Assembly: GCA_002224055.1 (NCBI GenBank)
Contig: AZLU01000290.1
Coordinates: 1 to 45,922, forward strand
DNA: 45,922 nucleotides
Source: Pezizomycotina sp. ARF18
Taxonomy: Eukaryota; Ascomycota
Reading direction: 5' to 3'
Shown here: in pieces, positions 11,109 through 22,233 of the stretch
Layout of the letters: each line of letters begins with the position of its first letter
Numbering within the stretch: the stretch's first letter is position 1
Notes under the pieces: generated by a model
Database searches by the model: none
Told to the model about the DNA's origin: nothing
Seen by the model: only the letters and a program-made list of their open reading frames with translations
Program-made: the position numbers and the translations under genes

Positions 11109-12018
11109 GACTTCATAATATTAGGTGATAAGATAATCTTAACTAATAGTACAGTACTCTTTGGAGGAAAAAGGAAAAAAAAAAAAGAATAAATCAAGTA
11201 GATATTGTTGATTATTCTCGTAACAGAGACTTGGTTGAGAGGAAAGGTCAGCTTTTTAGTAGTTACGTTGATCTCCGCGCGGATAGCCTTAGGAGTAAAT
11301 CTTCAATTTCCAGATATCATATGGGAAAAATATAGAAGGGAGTAACCCTCAAATCAGAGGGGTAAGATACAAAGGTGTATAAAAATTGAGCGTGATCTAG
11401 TGGAAATAAATCGAAGGAGATAAAAAAAAATTAGAGAGAGAGAACGCCTGTTACCGTGATCTTGAAATACTCCAAAAACAAAACTAGTAAACCTAAGATA
11501 GCATAAATATAAGAAAGAGGAAGTGCGGTTAATAAAAGGGATAATAAAAGGGAAGGGGAAAAAAAAATTCAATGTACGGCCGAATGTACATCTCGTACTT
11601 CAAGACAAAGGAAAAAGGGCGCGTTTAGGGATACAATGACGGCCCAAGGAAAGGAAAGAAACGAACCAGACGTTGTTGTACCTGGGAAAAAACGTTCAAG
11701 GGTAAGAGAAAAATATAATTGCGAAAACGGGGACGGAACGATAAAGGTGAAAAACTAGGAATACGTTTATATGCGTACGAATGTTTGGGTATCTGTCTTG
11801 AGGGGTATTTTCAGTTGGAATGGGGGGGATGCTGAGTGGTGGATGTGACGGGAAAGAGTGAAACCGGGCCTAAGTGAAGCGGGGCAGAACAGCAGTCTAA
11901 ATGAAGTTAGTGTGCCGTTGAACTGATGATTCCGCTAAATGAAGTTAGTGTGCCGTTGAACTGATGATTCCGCGGTGTTAAACGTTAATGAACAACGTCC
12001 TTCCCAGGAGGAATATCG
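11109..12018. other. Intergenic region downstream of the coiled-coil gene
   Basis: No gene is supported. It has A-rich tracts near 11175 and 11562, and a 38-bp perfect tandem duplication at 11897-11972. Since the coiled-coil gene is on the minus strand with its stop at 12019, this should include its 3' untranslated region. Confidence 0.45.
11897..11972. repeat. Perfect 38-bp tandem duplication
   Basis: Bases 11897-11934 and 11935-11972 are identical and directly adjacent. The unit starts CTAAATGAAGTTAGTGTG. It lies just beyond the stop of the coiled-coil gene, in the likely 3' untranslated region. The absence of any difference suggests a recent event or an assembly duplication. Confidence 0.95.
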
Positions 12019-14519
12019 TCATGTCCACGGTACTTGTAGTTTTTGTCGATTGGTTGAAAAGAGGAACGATTCAAGCAGCAGAAGAAGATCCCCAAGGCTT
12101 TCTCGCAGAGAGTCTTGGTCGACCGCCGACGAAACAATTGGAGCAGATGAAGCATTGGATCGGAGCGACGCCGAATCGGAGGAGGCAGCGTGAGTAGAGC
12201 TGTTACGTTGGGACGAATCAGCGGCGTCCACGTGCTTTGCTAAGCTAGAAGTGGCCGTCGTCTTCGTTGTAGAAGTCCCACTACCGGATGCAAACTTACC
12301 CCAGAACCAACGGCTACCGAGCCGCCGGTGCGTTTCGGTGCCCCACTTTTACCCGAATTGACGGCTTGGAGAAGAATCCTGTTGTACGTTGACGAACTGT
12401 ACCTTGCCGGGGTGTTTCTGGCGGTAGCTGGCGTCAAAATCGGCTGAGATGTAGCGACGGATGATGTCGAGCTGATGGAGAAGGGAATTCTGTTAGACGA
12501 GACTGAGCTGAGGGCCAGTGCCGTTATAGGGACCGTTTCAGCCTCCAAGATAGACTCGTGTGAGTTGGACCTAACCAGTTTACGGCCGGGGATCGTAGTA
12601 GCAAGGTAAGGAGTGGCGGTAGCAGCGGCAAAAGTGGCAGAAATATCTGAAGGCAATTCTCATCATTCTCGTCGGGATAAACGGGGACTCATCAAGCGGC
12701 GTCTCCTCGGCCTCCTTAACGTCAACAGCCTCGTTCGCCTCTTCCATTTCAGAATCACGGCACCAAGTCCCGATGTTGGGCCTTCCGCGACTGGAGAAAC
12801 GGTACTCGGCCTGTCATCCGCATTAAGGATAGCAAAAGGAGGCCCATTAAGAGAAGACTTTCTACCGCGGTAGCTCTTTCGGGTAACGCCCCATGGAATT
12901 TGAGGCTCTGGATTGAATCTGCCGCGTCAGTGGACCCAGCGCTTGTCGGTCGAGAATCTTCGACAGCTCGTGCCTAGAGTCAAAGATGGACGGGTCACGA
13001 AATGTCGAAGCTGCTGAGTCTACCGTAGACTGAGCTGTTTGTAGTGACCATCTGTTCGGGTTCGGATTCGGAGATGGAGGCATGATACTGTCGCCAAGGA
13101 TCGTGGGCCGTTTTGAGACAGAACCTAGCCTACCGGACGGCGTGCTGCGGCCGCCAGTCTTCCTAGCTTTTCGTGGCGCAGACCTTTCTTTCCCAACATG
13201 GTGGTGATGGTGGTGAACGTGAAGTTCGCGAGGCGCATTCGAATTAAAGAGATCGAATTCATGGCTCAGAGGAGAAGCGGAGAGCTCCTTGGGATCTAAT
13301 CGTTGGTGAAGGAGAACCTGCTCCCTCAAAGAACCGATTTCATCTTGCGCTACGATCAAGAGACGTCGCAACTCGCTGGCTCCTGCCTGTAACTGCGCAT
13401 TGTCGCTTAGGATTTCTTTCATAAAGTTGCTCACGGAGATTTGCTCCGCAACCGAGCTGCAGAAGAGCTGCTTGAGCCCTTTCTGCCTGTTGTTGCTTCT
13501 CGAGCTTTTCAGCCAGTTGCTGGGACCGTTTCTTTTCTTCGATATACTCCTGCTCCAGCCGGGCACACTGCTCAGAGAGTTCGGTCGCTAACAGCTCTGC
13601 CTTCTGCCAACGGGCGAGGGTTGCGAGTTCTTCCTCGCGGGAGTAGTCAACGATCTACGTAGGTCCTCCTGCTCTGCTTCGAACAGTGCGATCTGGGCTT
13701 CCAGTATTTCCATTCTCGCGTTTCGGGCCGTCACGCGGTCTAATTCGGCTCTCGTAGCATCTAGGTCTGCGTTAAGTTCCCTAATCTTCGCGTCGCCTTG
13801 CGATACTTGTCGATTGAGGTCTCTAGGCTGTTTAGCAAACTGCGGTTTTCTTCGATAGTCGCCGAATTTTCCCGCTCTAGTTCTCTGTTGCGTTCCTGGA
13901 GTTCGGTGATTCGTGCCGTGTAAAGATCCCTTTCCTTTCTGGCATCCTCCATGGATGATTCGTGCCGGGTCAGGAGTGCCTTGAAGATGGGAGATCCCAT
14001 CGTCAGCTCAGAAACTGCCATTGATAACACAAGGCGGGGCCGCTTAAAAGAGGTAAAATTGAGAATATAAGATAAAAATACTCTTCTTTGTCCTCCTTCA
14101 TTTCCAGCGTCCACTCCAAGAGAAGGAGGGGAAGACGGAGGAAGAGAGTAATGGGACAAAGCAGGAGAATACGACACAACAAAGATGGAAAGATTGGATG
14201 AAAATGTAGCGGAACACTTTGGATTTAAGCTTATTCTTAGAAGGAAAAAAAGAAAAAGACTCAGACCGAAGCGAGGGGTGAACAATAGAATAGCAATAAG
14301 AATAAATAATAATAAAATAATAGCGATAACAACAAGGGATACGGAAATGAAGCGGCGGCCCATGTTGAACTTGGCGCAACACAAAAAGAGGAAGGAAAAA
14401 ATAACAAAACAAAAAAATAAAAATAAAAATAAGGTTAGCCCGTCGCACACGCTTCTCTTTCTCCTCCTCCCTTTTTCTATAGAAACGGAATCAAGCAGGA
14501 GCTCACTGGTCACGGCAGG

Positions 14520-14558
<39 letters not shown>

Positions 14559-15017
14559 AGCACGATCATCGCGCGCTACTTTGATAAATTTCCGACTAGA
14601 CGATTCCTAGCTGTGCTCCTCTTAGTGATTCCGGTTTCGTCACAGGGGAAGAAAAAAAACAAGTACCCTTGCGCTGCTCTTGCATTTAAAATGTGCGCAA
14701 TGATAGTGGTGTGTTTGAACTCTCCGTATAAGGAAAAAAAGCTTCCAAAAGCAAAATGATAGTTATTGAGAAAGATTTGTACTTACACTTCCGAGTTTTG
14801 CGGCAGTTTGGATATTTTCTTCGAGTTCGCTGATCAGATTATTCGCCGTAACCAGATAATAGCAGTCCTGCTGGCCGCAGCAGCACTCTATATTGGAAGA
14901 TACTGACGGACTCACACTATCACGCCTGCTGTCGAGATATTCCACCATGGCATCTAGAGAATCGCTGCCCTGCGCATCGCTATCTGGAGGCATAGGTTGC
15001 GCAGGGCTTGTACTCAT
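12019..15017 (-). CDS. Conserved filamentous-fungal coiled-coil protein with N-terminal Cys motif
   Basis: A protein of about 700 residues that I recognise as conserved in filamentous ascomycetes but cannot tie to a proven function. Exon 1 (15017 to about 14788) starts MSTSPAQPMPPDSD and contains ECCCGQQDCYYL, a conserved Cys cluster, then LISELEENIQTAAKLGS and a GTAAGT donor. After a long intron (to about 13989) the coiled coil begins with ALLTRHESSMEDARKERDLY and continues through Glu/Arg-rich heptads to about 13570. Next comes FMKEILSDNAQLQAG, a conserved segment, then a His stretch (ELHVHHHHHHV, about 13210), and a long Ser/Pro-rich, probably disordered tail with VRSNSHESILEAE (about 12550) and WGKFASGSG (about 12305) up to the stop at 12019. 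Frame changes lie near 13830, 13640, 12880 and 12305. The intron acceptor reads AAG rather than CAG or TAG, so that boundary is uncertain. An alternative start just upstream of exon 2 would omit the Cys motif. Confidence 0.75.
14520..14557. repeat. A38 homopolymer in the first intron of the coiled-coil gene
   Basis: Thirty-eight uninterrupted A on the plus strand, that is T38 in the transcript direction, within the inferred 780-bp intron. Confidence 0.95.
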
Positions 15018-16770
15018 GTCGCCCTCGCCGGCGGCATTCCTGTGTCACCTCCCAAATTCTTATTATCCCTTTGGAATCTTTCCTCCTAAGTTTTTGACTG
15101 TTTTCGAGTTGCTGAAAATGCTAGAAGATATAGCTGTCTTTGTGGATTGGTGTCGTTGCCGTTCTATCGATGGTGATATCCGTGAAGGAAGAGAGGGAAC
15201 TTGTCGTGAAATAGCCCGTGCGACTGAGTAACGTTGGGAGTGAATATTATTTTAACTCTGTGAGAATTGATGTGAAAAAAAAAAAAATTTTTTTTTTTCG
15301 TGGGCAGAGAAGAAAGGAGAGGCTGGGATGGTAATATACAAAATAGTGTTCTGACAAGGATCGTAGGTTTTGGCGGCGGTTATTCCTTTCGAGCGTTTTG
15401 CTTGAAGATATATAGAGAAATAAACATGCAAGTAAGTATTGCGCAAGTAGAAAAACTGATTGTGAATAAAATATAATAGCGTATCTTCTCTTTTTATTTG
15501 TTCGTAAATACGTAAAGCTTAGTGGCTAAAATAATAAAGAGGGCGTGCGTCGTAGGAGTTGAAAATAACGTCGTTAAGAAAATAAAAAGAAAAAAAGAAT
15601 AAAAGAAAGAAAAAGGAAAGAAGAGCGAAACGGTCATTAACAGAGCATGAAAGCGGGCATTAGAGAAGACGACATAATTACTAGCAGATAATGATAATAA
15701 TACTCGTCGTTAATGTACTACTCAGAATATAGTTCTGAACATTTATTTCTATTGGAAGACACGAGAGGGAATAAGACGAGAAAAAGGTATTGGAGAGGAG
15801 AGCTGTCTGTCGTCAGTGTTGTGAATTAATATAATGTAGGTATATATATATATGTATATATATGCGGCTTATGTACTGCCAGCAATCCGGTTCCAACCAC
15901 CCCACCCACCATCTTTGCAGTCGCCCTATAAAAAAAAGGGGGATGGCTTTTTTTTTTTCACCTCATTAACCCAGGTTAAAAGCTCCAACGAGACTAAGGA
16001 AACTCTCCTTTAAGCGGTGACTATATTTTTTAGGAAAAGATATATTGGAAAAAAAGAAAGCCTCCAAATTGCAACTATTATTATTATTCTTGCTCATACA
16101 TAGATTGCCCTCTGTTAGTTAATAATGAAGAGCCAGCTTGACAGCTCTCTGGCCCTTGACTGTTCCAATACACGTCACCTATATTGAGGATCGCTGCTTG
16201 TCAATTGAATAATATCGAGCATTTGCTAGTAATAAGTATACCGGTAGGTAATAAAAGGACAACAGTACACTATATACTTACTTTCCAGCTCTTCGGGGAT
16301 ATAATTCCTCGCACAAACCCAACTACGGGAAAAAGGAAGCGCTTGAACTATATAATTAGAAAATAAAATATCATATTACCTTCTGTGTTAAGCTATTGAA
16401 AGCTATCATTATTATTATTTACTTATATTTAACAAAGAATATAGCTTTGTGAGTTTGAGTTCACAATATGAACTAGGGATACACGTAGCACCTCCAAGAG
16501 AGAGAGAGAGGTATTTGGTATAATTGAGGGGATATTCCCCCTGATGTTCGGATTCGCATATCGCGCCAGACTGAAGATATACCTCTAAATTCATATACTC
16601 AGTTATAGAAAAATTCAGCAAGTTACAAAATTACTTCGTCGCAATAGTTCCGAGAAATTCGAAATATTTATACTTAACTTTCCCCCCGTGAAGCTTCGGA
16701 GGAATTAGCAGTTGTTCCAAAACCCTGAGGCTACCTTAAACACGTGGTGACCCATGAAAAGCCATGTTGT

Positions 16771-16830
16771 GAGACGTCTCAAACGTCCCCCCTGGCCATG
16801 GACCCAATTATATAAAAGGTTTTATATAAA
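16771..16830. other. Two short perfect palindromes
   Basis: GAGACGTCTC near 16771-16780 is a 10-bp perfect palindrome. TATATAAAA-GG-TTTTATATA near 16810-16829 is a 9-bp inverted repeat with a 2-bp loop. Such structures can be chance products of AT-rich DNA. No gene end lies close enough to suggest a terminator. Confidence 0.5.
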
Positions 16831-17846
16831 CGTTTAAAGATTATAAGCAGGACTGTCCGGAAGGTCTAGACGACAAATTAAAGCCTGGCCATGGAAAAGT
16901 TAGCAATAAGTAGCCTGGCCGGGAGAAACCGATTTTTTAGAGTTTAATCTTCTCTGCGCTCGCAAGCTCTTAATTATTGCGTCACAAGGGTCCTTTGGGG
17001 AATCCTTCCGGTTCCTCGCTGAGCCTCGCTTGGGGAAAAATGCCTTACTACTTTCTAAGTATTTTCTGTCAAAGCTTCCACCAGAATGTGGAGCTTTTCT
17101 ATACAATGATAATATATATAGATATTTTTCGGTAATGTTTTCTGCTTCGAAGTTTTTTTTTTTTTTTTTTTTTTTTTGTTTCCAGAACCGCAATCTTCAA
17201 TCAAGACTGCAATTGGACCTTCCTGATAAGGGGGGAATATTGAGCAAAAGAAATTTTGTTTTTTCTAAGGCGTTCCCATGATAATCCTATGAGAGAGGAG
17301 TGGCTGTAAAGGTGGAAGCGAATTCTGATCACAACTGGAAGGTTTAGGTATCAATGGTATCTGGTATTTCACTACCGTCAAGTATATATTTCTCGTTGTG
17401 GGGGAATAAGATGATAATTAATAAGTAGCACAGCACTTTCCCTTTCCCTCGCTGCATAGGAGTGTAGTTATGTTAAATAACTGGCGTCTCTCCATTTCTA
17501 GGCGTCCATTCCAAGCGTATGTGTTGAGATCGTGGCAAGGAAAGGATGGATGACGATATAATTATTAAATAATTCATACGGAATATCATTTAGCCTTGCT
17601 CGCAGTTATATTATTTTGGATGCGGCGGAGAATAAAACATAGTGATGCCGAGATTTATAACGTAAGACTACGAAATCGAACCAATACTGCTAGCTGTATT
17701 ATAGGGAGGTGTGCTGTTCCTGTATTTATTCTATCCTATTCTATTCGAGTTTATTTGATTTTATTCTATTTTATTTTTCTTATCTCCTTGTTGCGTAAAT
17801 ATACGGAGTTGTGTTATAACGCCTACAATACTAACACTGAGTGGTC

Positions 17847-17922
17847 TTTTATTTATTTATTTATTTATTTGTTTATTTATTTATTTATTTATTTATTTTT
17901 ATTTATTTTTTATTTTTTTTTT
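17847..17922. repeat. (ATTT)n microsatellite
   Basis: A tetranucleotide tract of about 19 near-perfect units grades into a T-rich end. It produces the Leu-Phe-Ile-Tyr repeat frame seen in translation, which is not a gene. Confidence 0.95.
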
Positions 17923-18267
17923 CGGGCATCGCCTCTACTTAATATTTTTCGCCTTTCAGTAAATATCGGTTGGTTTATAAAAGAAAACCGAATCGCCCCC
18001 TTTTAGTTTCACAAATAAAACAGTCTTGTGGGTGTCGTTATCTTTTATAAAGTTCTTTCATCTTTGATGTATAAAAAGGAAAAAAACATCGCTATAAAGA
18101 CTTCCTTTATTGCACATTCATAAATTACACCTCGAAAGTATCACAACCAACTCGTTTCGTAATTCTTCATCAGAATAAAGGAGAAGCGTTTATTTGATAT
18201 ATATCCTCTCTTTCTTATTTCACGCCGAATAACCTTAGCCAAGAGTTTTTATATACCGCTCGCCGTA

Positions 18268-18639
18268 ATGAAGTTCATCACAATCACGTCATGGCTGTAT
18301 GCGCTGCAAGTGTTCGCTCCATCAGTTTTCGCGGCATCTATACGGTCCATCGATGAGTTGGCGCGCCGCGACGCTGAGCATTCGTCTGGATGGGGTCCGA
18401 ACTGGTCGATATCAACGTCTTCAAGCGCGCAGTCGAAAAGAGGTCACCCAGAGGTGGTGGAGGAGGTGTGGTGGACGCGGCGGCGGCGGAGGTACGTCGT
18501 CTGGCGGTAGCAGCAGCGGAGGCTCTTCTAGCGGAGGCTCTTCTAGCGGTGGCAGCCGGGGATCGGGATCTAGCGTTCCTCGTCGTCCAGTAGCTCATCG
18601 AGCGGCTCCAGGTAAGTCATATATTTCCAAAGTATGCAC

Positions 18640-18670
<31 letters not shown>

Positions 18671-19314
18671 AAATCTTTACGTAGGGGCACTTCGAGCACG
18701 TCGAACGCAGGTGGCAGGTCCGTGTCTGGAAGTGGACGACAGCCTAGCATTCCAAGCGGAGGTGGGAGGTCCGTTTATTCTGGCGGCGCGAGCGTTCCCT
18801 ACGCTTCCGGCCTTCGGTCTCCTCTCGGCCTCACCCCGTTCCTTCTTCCTCTCGCGTTCCTGTCTTTCTGGCCGGGCTCTGGCTGGCGAGTGTGTACTCT
18901 TACCACTGGCACAACACGATCAACCATTTCAACCAGACGCTCCATGCAAACCAAACTCTCGCAGTACAATGCTTGTGCCAGCAGTACAGCGCGTGCGGTT
19001 GTGAAGAAAACACCAACGTCACATACGTGGAAGCTTTGTTGGCGCTGAACCAGTCAAACACGACGCACATTGCTAACGTCAACGGGACTGTACGTTTATA
19101 TTCCTTTTTGTGTAACATCTTGACATAAGTTTCTTTTTCAGGAAGATAAGAGGATTCTAACTATAAATATTAGTTGACTCTTTTTCATCAACGGGACTCT
19201 ACCTAACGGCACCACGGCCGCCGGAGCGACCTCTAGCGCTCCACAGGGTTTAGCGCGCACGCCGGATGGATCTGGATGGTGCTGCTTGTTTCCTATATGA
19301 CGTTTATGCTTTAA
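18268..19314 (+). CDS. Secreted Gly/Ser-rich cell-surface protein, DUF7732-like
   Basis: A predicted secreted protein. Residues 1-22 (MKFITITSWLYALQVFAPSVF then AAS) form a signal peptide. A Gly/Ser-rich region follows with repeats of SSSGG (about 18500-18565), then intron 18612-18684 (GTAAGT...TAG; contains T24A10), a second Gly/Ser stretch with YSGGASVPYASG (about 18775), a membrane helix near LLPLAFLSFWPG (about 18845), and an extracellular Cys-containing part with N-glycosylation sequons: HWHNTINHFNQTLHANQT and VQCLCQQYSACGCEE (about 18960-19010). Intron 19090-19141 follows. The last exon carries INGTLPNGTTAAG and a hydrophobic tail (WIWMVLLVSYMTFML) to the stop at 19312-19314, compatible with GPI anchoring. 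The order matches fungal proteins annotated with DUF7732. Frame shifts occur in the Gly/Ser part, near 18870 and near 19250, plus a TGA near 19175. The biochemical role is unknown. Confidence 0.75.
18640..18673. repeat. T24A10 palindromic junction inside an intron
   Basis: A run of 24 T is followed directly by 10 A within the first intron of the DUF7732-like gene. It is one of five such long T/A junctions in the window. Confidence 0.9.
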
Positions 19315-20625
19315 ATAATCACTATCAACCCGTGGCTGTTATCATACCGAAGGCTTCCGCTTTCACCCTCAAAGAAAAAGGAGAAAATTATATTGTTCCC
19401 AATTCTCTCTTATTTTTCTTTCTTTTTCTGCGTTCAAACCTCTCTATCTTATCTATCTTTTTGGGTGGCCTTTGTGTTCTTTTCTCAAGTTATTTTTGAT
19501 CGTACTCAGTATGGAGTTTCCTTTTCACGTTATTGTGTTTTCTTTCCTCTTGCTAGTGAAGTTATACAATTGCTAACAATTGCTAAAAGCAACTTGGTTT
19601 TGTCAAACTGTCTGTATTTTTCTCTATAAAAGGCTCGATGTTTGCAGTTTTTGCTTTTATGTGCGTCACGAAAATTTTTACCTTGAATGCGCTTCCTTTT
19701 GTATTCAATGCTTTTCTTCTCTTTAGTTTTTGACCGAACACGACTACGCTTTGTACGATGTTTAAGTTTTGATATAGAAGGATAACCCAGTGGTTCAATA
19801 ATTTAAATTAATTAATAATGAATGCTAATATCATTGAGCTCGAATTATCGATAAAGAGCATTTGCCATTGGAAAACATGAAAATTTCCGCTAGATGTGTG
19901 TGTGTATGAGTACCTAAGACACTCTGTGCATGATAGTCGTATTCTTTTTCTCCATTGCAAAACATACATCTGTATACGTGCATGCGCATTTACTTTTTCT
20001 TGGAATTCTGTAACATTCGATCCTTCCATAAGGGATCTGATGAACAGGCCGTATTGATGCACGACCTTGATATTTAGACGCATATAACCGCTTTCTCACA
20101 GCGGAACGGTGTTCCCGGTTATGGCGGACAAGGCGCTTCAAGAAGAGTTTGCGCTGACAAAAAAAAATAAAACAGGAACTCCGCCGTATCTTACTTTTAC
20201 AAGCTTCACCAGTTTTATTTTAAGCTATAGCTTATGTAAAAATAGTCAATTGAGTCGCTATGTTCTTCGCGCGACAGCTCGCAAATAAACTATTGTGGTA
20301 TCTCTGCTCAAGTAGATAACCATCCCCACAGCCCTAAATATCCGAAGCTTTTTTTTTTTGTAGTCTCATGGTAGCTCTGGAGCTGATATTCCTGGTAGAC
20401 AAGGGCAAGGCGTAGGTCCTGGGACGTAACATTCCCCGTCTCACGCGCGCGATCTTCGTTTACTCCCAGCCTTTTCTCTAATATTTTCCCCCGCAACGGC
20501 TTCTCCGTAGAAGTGAGGTCAACTATCAGGTGATTTTTTTATAGCTTCCATTAACCACTTCGGCATTCGGCTCTTCTACCCTGAGATACTGAGTAGTCTG
20601 CGTCTCCAAACTTCCGTTGGAGGAA

Positions 20626-20662
<37 letters not shown>
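20626..20662. repeat. T13A24 palindromic junction
   Basis: A run of 13 T is followed immediately by 24 A. It could fold into a hairpin or result from collapse of two homopolymers during assembly. Confidence 0.9.
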
Positions 20663-20725
20663 GCGAGCTTTTACTGAGTGAAAAGATCCCTAGGTTTGTT
20701 CCGCATTTTCCCCGTAGTTATGCTG

Positions 20726-20733
20726 TGACGTCA
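20726..20733. promoter_or_regulatory. CRE/ATF-type palindrome TGACGTCA
   Basis: The second perfect copy of this octamer in the window. It is about 1.5 kb upstream of the transporter and close to the unassigned minus-strand stretch, so the target gene, if any, is unclear. Confidence 0.2.
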
Positions 20734-22233
20734 GAGGTGCATTTCGCATGGGACAGAAAATATCGAGATTTGCTTGCAAGGTGCCCCTTACATGCAGCGG
20801 CGCCTCCCGGAGGAGCTGGTGGAGAAGAGGCCACTAAACAAAATACTTGCTATCTCTTTTTTTCAAGCAAAGCTTCCCTCATAGAACACAGCTTTCTAAG
20901 TTGTGATATTTTAATATTAAAATGAAGGAGAAAAAAATATAAAGAAGAGACTAGCCTTCAATGTCTACAAAGAAAGCGGCCACTTTATGTTATTTCTAAA
21001 TTGATTTTTTCTTTCGTTCCGCCCTTATTACATAAGCAATGGAGCGTGTGGTGCGTATCGAGACTAATTTTTCTCTTGTGATTTGAGTCTAAAAAAGTGT
21101 TTCTTTCTCCACAGAGGAGATGTAGCATAGGTTTAGGGAAATATTGCATAGGTATAAACCTACTTAGCTACATGGGTCCCCTACATAGTTACTCAGTTGG
21201 TTCCACCTGGTTCAACCATTTCACCCACTTTAACTTTGTTTTAGGAGAATGGATTTTTTTTTTTTTTTTAAAAAAAAAAAATAAAAAATAAAAAATAAAA
21301 AAAAAGAAAATATTAAAAGAGACTAATAACGATGATAGTAGAAGAGGGGAATTCGTAAGGGAGAAGGTAATAGAGTATTTGGGCTAACTCTAAAAATCGC
21401 ATCATCTTAAGCATACGCCTCTATATATGCTCTCTCTCTCTCCGCTGCGCTTGAAAAGATAAAGTAAACTTCCACTCGGATCGATTCCAGGGAGCAGTTG
21501 CAGTCGCCTTCTCCTCTTTCCTTTTCCTTTTGTATTTTTTGCTTTTTATACCCACGGGTCCTCCCTCTCTCTTATTTTTCTTTTCTTTTATTCAACGCCT
21601 AGATGGAAGGATCAAGGACAGGGGAATTCGATAGTACGTATCCAGGGTTGTAGCTGAGGTACAAAGAAACACAAGACGCAGTGCAAAACGCCTGCCTTGT
21701 AGTAAAAATGAAGATCCTTATTGCAATGCCCTACCTACTTACGCATCGATAAAGCAGAAAGATCACACCTAGAGGGAGGAAAGAGAAAGGAGAGGAGAAC
21801 ACCGAGAGCTCAAGGATTTAGGAAAAACGGTATTAACCGAAGTATTGCTCATAGCCTTGGAGGTTTGCCGGAGCATGCCGTTGATTGGGGTTTTATAAAT
21901 CATATAAGTACAGACCGTCTGTCAAAATAATCTGGCGGAGCTGATCTCTTTCGGTTTGTTCCTCTCATTCTCATCTTTTCTTAATTTTTTTTTTTTTTTT
22001 CATTTTTTTTTCAAGCTACATTTTCTTATTAGCACAGCCTTCTAACATTCAAGTCATATAGTAGTAATACCCACAATTGGAACACTACATTGCCAATTGT
22101 TATTTACGGAGCGATCGTGCGTTTGTAGATCCTTTTTGAGGTGCCTGGACTATTAATAACACTCCGTTCACCAATGCTTCTATAAGCCGCGCAACTTGTA
22201 TCGCATCTTCCGCCCTCGTTTCCTTCGGCAGCC

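Larger units (their letters stand above)
15018..18267. other. Long AT-rich intergenic region, no gene recognised
   Basis: I see no gene. Landmarks are an A13T11 palindromic junction at 15275-15298, a (TA)n tract with one interruption at about 15841-15862, a (GA)n tract near 16499-16509, hairpin-forming palindromes near 16771 and 16809, the CCTGGCC motif three times at about 16790-16920, a T run at about 17154-17177 and an (ATTT)n microsatellite at 17847-17922. A moderately protein-like frame exists on both strands around 16950-17150, without recognisable motifs or a partner exon, so I do not call it. The bases just before 18268 are the leader of the DUF7732-like gene. Confidence 0.5.
19315..22233. 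other. Intergenic region with T/A junction palindromes and unassigned minus-strand coding-like stretches
   Basis: No gene can be named. On the minus strand, about 20510-20330 reads EKRLGVNEDRARETGNVTSQ then DLRLALVYQEYQLQSYHETT, which is protein-like. A second stretch lies at about 20140-19810. They might belong to one broken gene, but I found no motif. Other landmarks: T13A24 at 20626-20662, T16 plus about A12 at 21254-21281, a CRE-like palindrome at 20726-20733, and pyrimidine-rich sequence at 21500-21600 and 21950-22010 leading to the transporter. Confidence 0.4.

Noticed and set aside
14098-14610. Open frames on both strands within the long intron of the coiled-coil gene, including a multi-helix hydrophobic minus-strand frame
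   Set aside because: They contain poly-Lys/poly-Phe from A-rich DNA, have no family features, and lie between two exons that join in frame.
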